Source: Enoplolaimus lenunculus (Eukaryota; Nematoda; Enoplea; Enoplida; Thoracostomopsidae). Taken from it: DNA of 64,000 bases. The DNA is taken from contig JASANG010002304.1 of assembly GCA_030248215.1 (NCBI GenBank), positions 1 to 64,000 of the forward strand. Direction: 5' to 3'. A program made the translations under genes and the position numbers. This document shows, in pieces, positions 12,661-34,768 of this stretch (positions are counted from its first letter, which is position 1; each line of letters starts with the position of its first letter). The notes below the pieces were generated by a model. The model was not told the origin of the DNA, ran no database searches, and was given only the letters and a program-made list of their open reading frames with translations.

Positions 12661-13199
12661 TTCGGTGGATCAAGCACTGCTCTCGGGGTCCGCAAAAAAT
12701 CGACTTGCGGATTCGGCCAAATTTTTATCGGAGGCTTGGGCAACTTCGATAGTGAAATTTTTCTTAGTAAAATTGGTAATCTTCGTTGAGAGTTTAATAG
12801 GGGGAATTGTGAAAGCGTCGTTTGCTTTAGTTTGAGGCGTACATTTGACTTGTCTGTTGCCCCAATATTGGAGCCCGAATTTTATCGTTGACGTCGAATC
12901 AACGTGGGACAAACCGTGTCTCGCCTGCCCCGGTTAACGCGAACCCAGCAAGCATATTCCTAAGCGTTTAATAGTGTTGTGCAGTTATCACTTTCTCTAC
13001 TGCACGGCCGGCCTGTGGCCAACAAAAGGTTTGACCGGCCAATATACAAATTTTAACAATTCTAGCATCACAACGTTTAATTCACAGCAAATTTGAGTTC
13101 TCGGATAGACCCTCATTTCTTGTTACTAGGTAATCATGTTCTAAAAAACGGGCACTTGACTGTCATGTGAATTGGGTATATATTAAACTGCTTGTGTAC

Positions 13200-13275
13200 G
13201 AACGGTGACGGAAGGCGCTCTACGGATGTCGAACGGCGCCGTACAGGTGACGGCGCCGTTCTACTATAGGTACTT
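13200..13275. repeat. Fragment of the GGTGGCGCTATA family
   Basis: Contains GGTGACGG and GGCGCCGT steps like the inner part of the 45159-45304 element. It is short and lacks ends. Confidence 0.3.
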
Positions 13276-13560
13276 CCCATAAAGATTTGAAATCCAATTG
13301 AATAAACAATATGTGGTGTCTTTTCAAATTGTGGTCTGCTGTGTAATCAAAATTTTTTAAAGTGGAAGTTATCGTAATTGCAAGTTTACAGTAATTGGAT
13401 GGGACACAGAAAACTCTACTAATCGACGCCTTGTCACAACGGTAAGAACCCCTCTTATTATCACCTATTCGGGACACTACAATATGTTCCAAAAATTGAC
13501 GCGCACTGAACGATGCCATTTTTGTAAAACTACGTGGCCAATGTAGTATAAACATATTCG

Positions 13561-13686
13561 TAAGCCTAAGCGTTAGAATGAGTCAATTCCTGAGCCTAAG
13601 CCTAAGCCTAAACCCAAACCAGACAAAAAATTAGTCTAAATCTTAAGCTTACTCTATTCTAGTCCCACAGAAGAACGTTCCGCCCT
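13561..13686. repeat. Inverted copy of the TTAGGC-bearing dispersed element
   Basis: Reads GCCTAAGCCTAAGCCTAAAC, then AGCTTACTC, AGTCCCACAGAAGAACGTTC. This is the reverse complement of the first half of the 4564-4722 copy, so the TTAGGC block travels with the flanking sequence. Confidence 0.55.
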
Positions 13687-13901
13687 GATGTTTGGGCCAA
13701 CTACGTTAACTACCGAAATTAAAATACTTGTACCATATCCAGTAGCCCAAACGTTTAGACTATTCGAATTTCTAAAAAAGTAAAACACTATTTTCACTCA
13801 ATATCTAAACTTCGAATAGTTTATGTTTGCACGGAAATGTTGTTGTTCGGACAGCTAAAATTGAAGCGGTGTCGACACGGCTGATTTTCGTTTACGCTGA
13901 A

Positions 13902-14010
13902 CCTTGAATAATGAATAATCCCGGGAAAATTTTTAATCTACCATATTTGCCTCAACCTTGAATAATGAATAATCCCGGGAAAATTTTTAACCTACCATAT
14001 TTACCTCAAA
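13902..14010. repeat. Two-copy tandem duplication, about 51 bp
   Basis: A unit starting ACCTTGAATAATGAATAATC and containing CCCGGGAAAATTTTTAA is present twice in a row with only a few differences, so the duplication is recent. It is followed at 14036-14082 by an ATATAT-rich simple repeat. Confidence 0.8.
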
Positions 14011-14086
14011 CTACAACAATTATTGTACAGATGATTAAAATAGTATATTATATATACATCTATATACTATATATAATATATATCAG

Positions 14087-14395
14087 GGTACAACCGGAGG
14101 TTTGCCTCCGGCTCCGCCAGAAAATCGGCCTCCGGCTATTTCGGTAGCAAAATTTTGCATAATTTTGCAGAATTTATCTGTTTAGCACGTGTCGTTTTAC
14201 TTTTGTCACAATTTTCAGGAAATAATTTCCGGAATTTCTCAGAGAATTAGCGTAAATCCTAACAACTTAAGTAACAACATGTGGCAGATATCGGCTAAAA
14301 TTAACTTCATTTTTACAACCTAATTTCTGATTTCGCCTCACCTCCGGCTCTGGCTCCGGCAAGTTTCGTTGACCTCTGGCTCCGGCAAGTCTCTA
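14087..14395. mobile_element. Inverted-repeat element, CCGGAGG family (right end eroded)
   Basis: Begins CAGGGTACAACCGGAGG, followed by repeated CCTCCGGCTCCG steps and GTAGCAAAATTTTGCAT. The same order is seen inverted at 36382-36708. The right end dissolves into CTCTGGCTCCGGCAAG repeats near 14385. No target duplication could be fixed. Confidence 0.55.
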
Positions 14396-14415
14396 GGAGC
14401 AAGCTTTTAGTTTGT

Positions 14416-14643
14416 AGCATACACAGCAAAAATAGCGAGTCAAATTGACTCTTTCCGAAATAGTTTTTCCGGACTACACAGACTAAGTCAAAATTCGACT
14501 CCGCCAGAGCCAAATTCGGCTCATCGAGAGACTCACAGTTAGTCGAATTTGACTCTGGTGGAGTCGAATTTTGACTCAGTTTGTGTAGTCCGAAAAGCAT
14601 ATTTTGGAGAGGCAATTTGACTCACCATTGTTTGCAGTGTATA
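14416..14643. mobile_element. Foldback element of GACTC/GAGTC steps
   Basis: Ends resemble TACACTGCAAA and TTTGCAGTGTA. Inside, GAGTCAAATTGACTC, TCCGAAATAG and CCGGACTACAC on the left face their complements on the right, so almost the whole 228 bp folds into one hairpin. Other copies are at 47974-48177, 52374-52597 and 61773-61997. Confidence 0.75.
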
Positions 14644-14849
14644 TAGATAGATCTTTAAATGGCAACTGGATTTAGGCTTAAGCTAGGATTAGGCTTCGGT
14701 TTAGGATTAAGCTTGATAGGCACAGTCTACGACTTAAAAGCAGAGGCGTATGTTTTGGATTAGACAGTAATTTAAAAAATCATTTGAACAATTAACCTTC
14801 GTAAAAATTAAACTAATTACCAGTTTATTTCGAAATCTTCAGAGGGGGT

Positions 14850-15226
14850 AAAAGCATGAAACGCAGCAGAAGGCAAATTTTTCGACTACTTAAACACGCC
14901 CCGCCAACCTTCGTTTCTGATATTTCCAGTATTGCAACTGTCCGTTGAATTAAACGTTTTTATTTGTCTTGTATCAATGGCTTTAGCAATAATGCAAGGT
15001 ATACTTAGGAATGAATTTTCGAAACTTTAGGTGTATATGCTTTATAGTTTCAAAAAGTCATCTATGAGCTAAAATTAAGGATAATTGACAGTTTATAGAC
15101 TCTAATTAGGTTTTAGCGACTCTATGGGCTTACGGGGACTCTTATAGAAATACGGGCTCCTATTGACTGGTACTCAAAATGGGGACACCTCTTATTACCC
15201 ACTCTTATTCTGGTCACTACGATGAA
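14850..15226. mobile_element. GTAGTGACCCGAAT-family element, left end lost
   Basis: Internal blocks match the fuller copy at 49738-50187 in order: CCAACCTTCGTTTCTGATAT, TTTATTTGTCTTGTATCAA, ACTCTAATTAGG, GGGGACACCTCTTATTACCC. The right end is TTATTCTGGTCACTACG. No coding capacity. Confidence 0.65.
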
Positions 15227-15344
15227 AGGGCTCGCGAGCAGCACATGAAGTTTAGTTCGATCGGATGACGGCCTAGTGATCAACAGGAGGGCACTAGTGA
15301 GATGTCGCTTTGGCCCTGCTATATCCGAAAGCAGTGTCCGACAG

Positions 15345-15728
15345 GAATTATGTAATCTGGAACCGAAGCTGGAAAGTTGAAAAAACTACCGATACCGGAA
15401 CCGAAAAACACAAAATATCTGTTGCCGATAAATTCATTTTTGACACTATTTTATCGCTTTTACGAAAATGTAAACGTATTGTTTGGAATGCCAAAATCCA
15501 GAAACAAATGTAGTAGCTGGAAACTTACCATAAATTAATGAGTACAATACAAATTGAAACGCTCGATAATACACGATCAGAAAAATTTCGAAAAATGAAG
15601 TTTAGTATATATGCCAATTTTTCTTAGCAAATTTTCAAGTAAGAAAATTTTTCAATACTGAAAATATTGGAAAATTCCTGTAAAAAATGCCGAATTTCTG
15701 GATTGGAACCGTAATTCCGGTTGCACTC
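15345..15728. repeat. Eroded member of the CAGGGTGCAACCGGA family
   Basis: The left part has GGAACCGAAGCTGG and CCGATACCGGAACCG; the right part has TTCCGGTTGCACTCC. The general layout matches the intact elements at 18972 and 22346, but both ends are damaged. Confidence 0.4.
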
Positions 15729-16379
15729 CAAATACCATTGTTACAAAGGAGGTTAGTGGCAATTTCCCCTCACCGTTCCCCTAGTTTAACCACACCTGGC
15801 CTCTTGTTGGGTACCAAAGGTTGCATACGCGGCGGAATACATGACTCAATATTGGTACAAAACTAAGGCAAGAGTCCAAATATAACCATATATAAATTCG
15901 AAATTATAACGACCTATCACCAACTTCTGATATGTGACATACACGTTTGAGAATGCTGTTTCTAATTAGAGAAAAGTAAAAAGCCACTGTGTACACAATA
16001 CGGAGGTGTAGCTTTTACTTTGGCCTGTATTTGTAAGCAACATTTATTTAGCGTGAGTTTGTTTTGAAAATGTTTTTTAAACAAGAATAACAACACCAAT
16101 ATAGAACCTGTTTAAAATTGAGCAAATTGACTAAATTTCTGCTTTTGTGTCATAGTAAATAAATCGTTTCTGAAGCCAAAACTTAGCTACTTAGCTACTG
16201 CTTGGAACCATTTTATAGCTATTCATTTTGCGCAGGATCACTGAAAAACAAACTCGCGCGCCCCCTTACATTGAGCTATAATGCTGCGAAGTTGGTTGGT
16301 TACATCAGTGAACTAAGTACTATGGTATTATATATCTGAATAGCATAGTACTTGTAGGGTTTAGGTGTTATAACTTATA

Positions 16380-17280
16380 TTGCGCTCTAAGCGTGTAAAC
16401 ATGCTTGTCCTTCATGTGCACGTGCAATATAACGGACTTGTAAGGTTGCGGATTATTAAGTCCAACGATCTTACCGTCTGAGCTATAGCGGCACTGCTTC
16501 AACTAGTGCTAGTTATTATAAGGTTTACTACGTTGTGTACTGCCTAGCTACTATGCAATGCGTATTACGTGTTAACTTCATATTGTGTGCTATGCGGATA
16601 TTCCATCGTGCAATACCCGGTATCCCTCTGTCAGTCTAGCTATGAATCGGGATTCCAGACCTGTCTACTAAGCAGCTGAAAAAGGGGTGCCTCTGCAACT
16701 GTGCCTCTTGTTGGCTATTTGTACCGTATTGTGCCGGCTAGCATACAACAATGCACTGCACTATATCGCATGTGCACATAACGGACACGCATGTCTCATG
16801 CTAACATTATAATAAGGTCGTCCCTTGACCGTACTTTCTATTTTGGACTGGATACCATGTGTATAGCGCGGCAATTTACTGTTGCGCTCACGGCGTAGCC
16901 AGAGTCAACGAGAGAAGCAGCTAGAGGCGGGTTACGTGGCGCAATGGTAATAGCGCCTGCATGACCCCAGAAGGTCGCTAGTTCGAAACCACCCGTACTG
17001 CGCTTCTACATCTGCTTAGTAGAATGGTCTGAACTCCCGGATTCTACCTTACCTAGACTGCCACGGTGACTATGTCGACCGTATGCTGCCGGCAAGCATA
17101 CAACGCAATGCACTGAACTATATTGCACGTGTACATAGTGGACACACATGTCTCACTGCCTACACCCCCTTTTTTCGAGGAGGTCGTCTCGTGACCGTCA
17201 CACATTTATGGGCTCACACCGCGACTCTATGACCTGCGGTCCCCAGGGATGGGCGGTCTCGACCGTGACATTCGACTGAA
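16380..17280. repeat. Cluster of tRNA-derived short interspersed repeats
   Basis: Two related body units (16730-16850 and 17080-17200) share GCATACAAC, ATGCACTG, GGACAC and CATGTCTCA blocks. One tRNA-like head on the minus strand, about 16440-16495, has a TAGCTCAGACGG A box. One on the plus strand, 16926-17000, has TGGCGCAATGG and GTTCGAAACC boxes. Acceptor stems do not pair, so these are repeats, not tRNA genes. A related copy lies at 31165-31405. Confidence 0.6.
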
Positions 17281-17292
17281 GCGCAACACCAC

Positions 17293-17860
17293 CACGGATG
17301 TGCGGTCTCGGTCAATTTTTAACCGTTACCGAAAATGAAAATAAGATTTTTTAACAAAACTTAAATATTTTTTATCTGCTTTGAATTGCCGCTTCATACA
17401 ATTAAACTAATAAATCGCCGCCAAACTTTATGTGTTACTTTATTTTTCGCTTGGCAACAGTCTTTATATACACTTCGAACAGGCTCGGGACAAATCCCAT
17501 TGTATTAAAACACCCTCAGTACAACCCTAACTCGAAGGTGTAGTGTTGTTTTTGAGCTGGGGCAAACTGAGTAAACTGGAGAATTTTTGAACATAGTATA
17601 GACGTTATTAATGCGGATGACCCATATGTTTTCACACGCTGCTATAAATGTATGAAACTATTTGTGCTTTGTCATAATAAAATTAAAGTGTTTTGTGTTT
17701 CCATTCAAAAAATAGAATTTAGGTAATCGGAGGGGTCATTCTGTTTCCCAAATCGCTGTATAACTAGGTAGCAGTGCTTCACGATCGTTCGCTGTCTGTG
17801 TTGGTAGGCGAAATGCGCCAGTTCTTTCGGGCCGAAGCTGCGATCCAAGGAAATTTTTGG
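17293..17860. mobile_element. hAT-like element, left copy, right end missing
   Basis: Matches the complete 718-bp element at 25747-26464 from its left end (CACGGATGTGCGGTCTCGGT) to about position 570, then diverges. Both copies are preceded by the same AACACCAC and by similar sequence further left, so they inserted in related sequence or were duplicated together. Confidence 0.75.
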
Positions 17861-17919
17861 GGTCTTAAGGGCAATGATGTAAGTGTTATACCAGTGCGAA
17901 GTAGTTGAAACAATTGACC

Positions 17920-17998
17920 ACGGGTGGATTCGAAACAGCGACCTTTGGCTAACCGGGTTAACGCTCTTACCAACTTAGCTAAAATGCAGCGTCGTTTA
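17920..17998 (-). repeat. tRNA-like short repeat, minus strand
   Basis: On the minus strand a TAGCTAAGTTGGTAAGAGCG A-box region is followed by GTCGCTGTTTCGAATCC, a B-box-like T arm. The T stem and acceptor stem are poorly paired, so it is more likely a SINE head than a functional tRNA. Confidence 0.5.
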
Positions 17999-18394
17999 AC
18001 GATCCGCAACCTTGAAGCTCGGTTCCTTTTCAGTAGGTCTTCGGTCTCGTAGCTTTTCGCAAGAAGTTTACCTACTTTATTTTAGGTATCAGTAACAATT
18101 AGTTTGGTATAAGCGTATTCATTTATCGCTAACTGCAGCTGTTGTACCGAATCTTAAACCTGGTAACGTTACGCTGCCTGTGTTCGAAATTATTTTGCAA
18201 GATGACGTGGTTGTGGTGCAATTTCTTGATATTTTATTGAAATTGAGGTGTCAACTACTTGTTTGGCGCTAGCGTAATTTGATTCTACATTGGGCGAAAC
18301 CGTTAATTATCGAAGAAGTATATTCTTATATATAAGGTCATCATTGTTAAAAAGTATCAAAATTGTTGCCTAGAGCTCATTCATTTACTATTTG

Positions 18395-29091
<10,697 letters not shown>

Positions 29092-29212
29092 TCGTTGGGT
29101 TTGCTAATATCGCTGGGAATTTGCTTTCGCGGTTGCCATTGGTGATACGTATATACGTGTATATTGATACATGGGAGAAGAAATTTGACATTTGCGTTTT
29201 GAACGATACACC

Positions 29213-29232
29213 CAGTGTGTGTGTGTGTGCGA
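29213..29232. repeat. Short (GT)n run in GSK3 3' flank
   Basis: A GTGTGTGTGTGTGTG tract about 120 bases after the GSK3 stop, probably within the 3' untranslated region. No clear AATAAA was found in the next few hundred bases. Confidence 0.7.
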
Positions 29233-29909
29233 ATGAGACGTTATTCTGTGGCGTCACTTGGTGGAACGAACATTGTTAGAAGTACGGGCGTTTCAGTATA
29301 TACTGTCTTAAAAACAGTTGTGACTTTTGGTACCGTTCTGGCTTTGAGAAATTGGATTGTTGACTACTGTGTCTAAGCGTTAGCGTGAGAATGTGACCGA
29401 ATGTCTGCCACGGTGGTTTTTGTAGTACACCTACATTCGACTGGCTGCGTGAGTAACAGACTGACGGTTTCGATGTATGCTACAGATTAGCGGTGAATAA
29501 CCGGCGTGTATGAAACTTTTTTCTGTTTACGTAAGACAAACAATTCAATTTGATTGTATATACTTCATACAGAAAGTGTGGAAAATGAGCAAAATGGCAA
29601 TGTTATCATATGTCTGTGCACCAGCACCATTTTGTAGTATATAAATATAAGTTTGTAAGGTTTGCGCCACTGGCACAAATTGTATGACCTGCATATTGAT
29701 TATAGCTTATTTTGAACCGTAACTTACGTAGTAGAGAAACGCAAAATATATACTTTCGCGCACAATAGTAAACATTAGTAAAATAATATAATATTGTTGA
29801 TCAGTGATATCTAGCGGAGGCCTATTTTTGCACCTGATGAAGCCGGATATCCGGTTGATTTATAAGTACAGTTGTCATTTTGAAAGTTGATGCTTTACAA
29901 CGTGTGTTT

Positions 29910-30303
29910 CAGGGTGCAACCGGAATTCCCGTTCCGGTTTTTTCACCTTCCGGTTCCGGTACATTTTTACCGGAATCTAAAATTCGGGAATTTAAATTTG
30001 GTCGGCGGAAATTAAGATATTTTTCTAAAAATGACGATAATAAATTAAGTAGATTTAATTAGTATAATACATAAACCTTAACAATCGCTAAAAATAAACC
30101 ATCGAAGGTAGAAAATATAAAAAAGCAAATTAAATAAATAGCACCTACGTATGTTGAACTAAGGTTATTTCACAAATAATATAAAGCAGAAAATAAAATT
30201 AAGATGAATTTTTCGGTGAAAACCATTTTTCGCTTTCCCAATCCGGTTCCGGTAATTTGTTCAAATTCCAGTTCCGGTAAAATGTAATCCCGGCTACACC
30301 CTG
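29910..30303. mobile_element. hAT-like element, CAGGGTGCAACCGGA family
   Basis: 394 bp, from CAGGGTGCAACCGGAATTCC to CGGCTACACCCTG. The flanks share GTGTTT, offset by two bases, so the duplication is imperfect. It lies about 800 bases after the GSK3 stop. Confidence 0.82.
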
Positions 30304-31063
30304 GTGTTTATGTATATTACTGTACAGAATAAATGTTGTAATATTATGCATGTTGATAACATGTATGTTGCGTTTAGGGTTGGACGTTCGTCGCGACAGG
30401 CAATTGCTATTTGTGTTAAATTTATAATACGTTCATGTTTGTATGTTTATATTTATGATGCGCTTAAGTATTCACGTGGGCTAACATACACCTGCTTGTC
30501 TGTTGTAGTGTTTCGTATTGTGTAATCGCTTGGCAGCGAGTCTGAATATTGCCATGTGTCTAAATTTGCAAATATTTAACAAAACGTTTAAGACGCGTGA
30601 CAAGTTTTTAATATAAACGAAAATTGGAAACATTATGCTTGAAAAACTGTTACGTAGCAATTTACTGTAGTTGTTGCCGAAAATAATTTTGACGGAATAG
30701 GAACTGAATTTGTACATGGGTGATAAACAGTATCTATTGATATCCTTGACTGTTTGGTTCCACAGTTTGTTCTAGGTTTGCAGGGGCACGTTGTTGCGTT
30801 TATGCATTGTGTACCTATGTTTACGTCTGTGATATGTATACATGTTACCTTACAGCTAGAAACTGACATAAGCGTGTGTTTAAAGCACAAAAAAGATGGA
30901 CGGGGCTGAAACGGGAGGCAAATCAAGAGAATGGTTTCGCTAAACAAACGCAAGTATGCTGCCGCCAGAGTACGACCGGATATCAATTTACAGGAACCGG
31001 ATAATGATATTGAATTTTTTAGCGGAACAGGGACCGGATTCGGGATATTGTATATGTTAAAAT
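30304..31063. other. Spacer, nothing recognised
   Basis: Several open frames of 60-117 codons on both strands overlap one another and have neither splice context nor familiar motifs. I see no gene here. Confidence 0.3.
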
Positions 31064-31460
31064 TAGGGATGTGCCGATTATGGATGTGCCGATACCGATG
31101 CCGATTCTTATTTTAAAATTTTGCCGATGCCGAAGTGCCGATTAATCGGCATCGGTATTGTCAGTCTAGGTCGAAACAGGGACTTCAAACGTTTGTGAAT
31201 TAAGTAGCTGGAAAGTAGGCCTCCAGAGCGGTGATCGAGCTCAACCTACGTTTCCTTAAACGAACACTCTACCACTACGCGACGTAGCCCGCCTCTCCAT
31301 CTACCCAGTTCGTCCACTATGGGAGCCGACAGTACGTATGCTGCCGGAAAGCGTACAATATATACAGTGAAATGCACCAGGGCAATCATGTCTCACATGT
31401 TTCCAGGTATCGGTAATAATCGGCAGTTTTCATAAGTATTGGGACTGCAAAAAATTTCAA
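31064..31460. mobile_element. GTGCCGAT-family element split by a SINE
   Basis: The left end TAGGGATGTGCCGATTA is followed at once by a second GGATGTGCCGATACC. The element runs to about 31160 and resumes at about 31408 (GTATCGGTAATAATCGGCAG). The 31165-31405 gap holds a minus-strand tRNA-like head (A box near GTCGCGTAGTGG, B box near GGTTGAGCTCG) and the CATACGTACTG..CATGTCTCA body also seen at 17.1 kb. The SINE is therefore younger than the element. Confidence 0.6.
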
Positions 31461-32640
31461 TTGGAGATCAGTTACCAACAATAGCAGAACACTGATTTGA
31501 CTCATTCCAATGCTTAGCATTCCGTTTTGAGCCTTTGGGTAGTTTTGTTTCTGAAAATATCCGATTGTGGTTGGCAGAAACTTGCGTACTGGTTCGACAG
31601 AAATATTCTAACTTTGAAACATTTTGCTCTATGTAAAATAATTTTTTCATTAATTACGTGTGTTCATTTTGTTTGGATTCGAAACAGTAACTTTTTGTGC
31701 ATTTGTTTTAGTATAAACAGTTGTTTCATTCGAATACAACAACAGGCTTCACCAACGACACTTTGGACATTACTTTTTGCTGTTGCTACGTAACAGCTGG
31801 TTTACTTGATTGAGGTTCGCTGTTGTAGTAAGTAAATTGCGGCTGTCTGGCGGCTGTACATAGAGTATACATACTAGTTAATCATGCTTACATTGCATAC
31901 ATGCATTTTTTACATACGTAGATGTTTCATGTTTTGCCCATGTTGTGCTACCTTTTACATAATGTTGTGGTCAAGGGTGTAGTCAGGAGGAATTAAAGGT
32001 TAACCATCTTTGCGATCTTTGTCCAGGGGTTTTACGAACTTTCGCAGTTGTTAATAGAAGAAACCACGTTGGAAATTGTTATAGAACATAACCGCATTTT
32101 TTCAAAAACATGTCTGGCTGGCTGGCTACTCCCTTGGTTGTGGTGCGTATTTGACTGACACATTATAAATGCATTATCAACTAGTCATTTGCCTACTATG
32201 ATTGTCCCTGCCGCGTTTTATAATATTCCTATGTGTATACGTATATGTATGTATATATAGATTGTATACAGGAATCGGCTGGAAGCTGCTTACAAATCGG
32301 TACCTGAACACGCTGAACCGGAACAGGATCTTGAACCTGAACTGTTGTTACGAAATTTCCCTTAGCACTTGTATTTGCGGAGGTGAACCACTTATGTAAG
32401 ATAAAAAGGCTCACCTTTCGTCCAACGAAATTCTACTGCCGGACCCTGATTATATACGTTATTAACATAACACATTCATATTAACATAACACATTCATAC
32501 ATTGCGAATGATTAGTTGTGAATTTTGTGGATTTCATTGATGGTTCGCAAGCCTTGTAAGCTTAGTATGTAAGTGTTTTTATAAAAAAACGGTCTGTGGC
32601 GGTCCACAATGATTGTTGTAATTCAAAACTCAACCTCAAA
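31461..32640. other. Spacer, nothing firmly recognised
   Basis: Contains a short perfect direct repeat (AACATAACACATTCATA twice near 32465) and a GGAACC-rich patch at 32275-32450 that looks like another eroded CCGG-type element. No gene supported. Confidence 0.35.
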
Positions 32641-32863
32641 GGTTGACCCGAATTTCAGCTATTTTTGAGGTGCGTGAAGAGGGGAGACTGATATTTATTT
32701 GGCCTTTCCAGAGGGTGCCGCCCTTTTATTCGGTTGCGGACTGTGATTTATTTTCAACCTACCCTCCGCCGCCTTTTGTTACTGATATATTTCCGGTATT
32801 GTTACTATCCGCTCAATTAAGCGTTTATTTGTCTTGTATCAAAAACTTAGGCGATATTGTAAA

Positions 32864-33026
32864 TAGGAATGTGCCGATACCAAAATTTTTGCCGATACTG
32901 ATGCCGATTCTTATTTTGAAATTTTGCCGATGCCGATTGCAACTTTAGTACACCATGCTCCTCGGTTCATTTCAATTAATTTTTTCAAATACAAACGCAA
33001 AAGTGATAACAGTTTTCTTGACCAGA
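32864..33026. mobile_element. 5' part of a GTGCCGAT-family element
   Basis: Starts TAGGAATGTGCCGATACC and follows the family to TTTTCTTGACCAGACG, where it passes directly into sequence matching the end of MRPL1. The breakpoint is about 33026. Confidence 0.75.
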
Positions 33027-33293
33027 CGAAGCGAAGAAAAGATGAAATAGTATGGGTTTGAACGAGAGTGCTAAGCATTTTTGTGTCTTTTGATATGCCT
33101 ATGTAACGTTTTCGAATTACGATTCTTTGGGTGCTGTTCTGCATAAAATGTTCGTGTCGTCGCCTGCCCGCAATGTTTTGATTTCGTATGAGAACTTAGC
33201 CGATAGTAAAAAATAAGAAGATATTAAATACATGTATGTATGTGTGTTTTTTCTTGATCGGTGATATATTACATTTATGATCCGACTTCATAT
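33027..33293 (+). pseudogene. Stray copy of the MRPL1 3' end and 3' flank
   Basis: Matches 39013-39292 almost throughout: the last codons of MRPL1 (CGAAGCGAAGAAAAG), the stop, then the 3' flank down to CTTCATAT. Some ten or more small differences separate the copies. No other part of MRPL1 is present, so it cannot make the protein. The copy is bounded on both sides by GTGCCGAT elements, which suggests duplication together with, or recombination through, those elements. Confidence 0.85.
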
Positions 33294-33721
33294 TAGGGAT
33301 GTGCCTATATTAAAATTTTTGCCGATACCGATGCCGATTCTTATTTTGAAACTTTGTCTATGCCGAACCGATACCGATGTTGATTCCAACGTAGGCCACC
33401 ATCTTAAGCACACCATGCTTACGTAATAAAGACATAGGATACTACATTACATCATTATTTGAAGACTTAAACCCTAACCATCATAAACGATTATAATTTT
33501 ATAAGAACGGTTCATTTCCATTAATTTGTTCAAACGCAAGACAGATAACCGTTTTCTTGACCAGACGCACTGATATGCGCCCAGAAATGAAATTGATAGC
33601 ATTCCAACTGACTGTTATGTGCAAAAAGTATCGGCAAAGAATCGAGTTTTTTGCAGTGCCAATGCCGATACTCATAAAAAGTGCCGATTATTACCGATGC
33701 CGATCAATCGGCACATCCCTA
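33294..33721. mobile_element. GTGCCGAT-family element next to the MRPL1 tail copy
   Basis: Ends TAGGGATGTGCC and GGCACATCCCTA. The left flank CTTCATAT is the same as that of the element after the true MRPL1 gene. The right flank AATATGAT does not match it, so this copy probably arrived as part of the duplicated segment, not by its own insertion. Confidence 0.8.
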
Positions 33722-34506
33722 AATATGATAGTTAGGAAAATACTTTTAAACCTTAAGTATTCTTTTAAGCTTCGACCTCAACTTTATTGCTAGGGATAAT
33801 TGATATTTATGGACTCTATTTTATTTATGGTTTAGAAACTCTATCCGCTTACGGATTCTTATTAGAAACACGGACTCCAATTGATTAGTACTCAAAATGG
33901 TTACCACCCTCTTGTTCGGGTAACTAAATTACAATATAGGATTCCGAGTTATTTCTCCGTAGTGCACAATTAGAATATGTTCTGTATCCTCGTGCTGTAC
34001 CATTATATTTTCTTTTGTAAGCGATTCGTTGGCACTGTACATTTCTAGCGCCTGTATTTAAAGGGTTTTCTCTTAGTTTAAATATTTCTGTTGATAATTA
34101 TGTACTTTTGTTTACTTCAGTATATTCCTTTGTCACTGTGCAACTGGGTGTTTATGTAACGCTGGAACCTGACATTGAGCAATACAAAGATTATTGTGGC
34201 GAAAATTTAATTTTTTGAGCAATGTGATTTAATAATTTCATTTCGTTGCAATGACTTAAATGCTTGTTTCATATTCTTTTTAAGAAGTGTAGCGTTTTTG
34301 AAAAATTGTGTTCCAGTTCTGCTCGACTTTATCATGTTTACTTGTTCGTAATGTATATATCACTACGTACGCATTTTATATATTATTTTGTGCGCTGTGT
34401 ATGGCGTGTTGCTTATTTATTTGCCTACGTATTTTACTCTGTATGCCATATACAGCTTTTGTACATATGAAACTGATGTATATTATACGAACACGTTATA
34501 TACCTT

Positions 34507-34613
34507 TTGTGTAGACGATTTTGTTGGATACATTGTGTATAAGTACCCGGCTCGTACGATTCAGGTTAAACTCCTGATTGCAGAGTACCATACAGATGTG
34601 TGTGAAAGAGATA
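34507..34613 (+). other. Possible unassigned exon
   Basis: An open stretch after a TTTTGTGTAG acceptor-like site ends at a CAGGTAGCA donor-like site. It reads DDFVGYIVYKYPARTIQ and onward. I do not recognise it and found no partner exon, so chance is quite possible. Confidence 0.2.
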
Positions 34614-34768
34614 TCAGGTAGCAAGCAATACGGCGAATTTCAGTATATTTTAACGGTTTTTCCAGAGAATCTTATCTTTGTTTCATGGCCATGTATTGTT
34701 TGGAACATGTAGATACAGGTTCATTTGATAGCATAGCGAATCGTTATGCAGTCCGAGTTTGCTAACAG

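Larger units (their letters stand above)
32644..33935. mobile_element. GTAGTGACCCGAAT-family element carrying nested insertions
   Basis: The left part (32644-32863: GACCCGAAT, TGATATTTATTTGGCCT, TTTATTTGTCTTGTATCAA) and right part (33790-33935: ATTGATATTTATGGACTCT, GTACTCAAAATGG, TTGTTCGGGTAACTA) match the uninterrupted copy at 49738-50187. Between them sit a partial GTGCCGAT element, a copy of the MRPL1 3' end and a second GTGCCGAT element. Confidence 0.7.

Noticed and set aside
30633-30986. Minus-strand frame of 117 codons
   Set aside because: No recognisable motif; low-quality composition for a gene and no splice partners.
32275-32400. Terminal exon resembling tubulin-binding cofactor A (RLEAAY segment)
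   Set aside because: The likeness is limited to a few residues, no upstream exons were found, and the sequence is rich in GGAACC steps typical of the repeats here.
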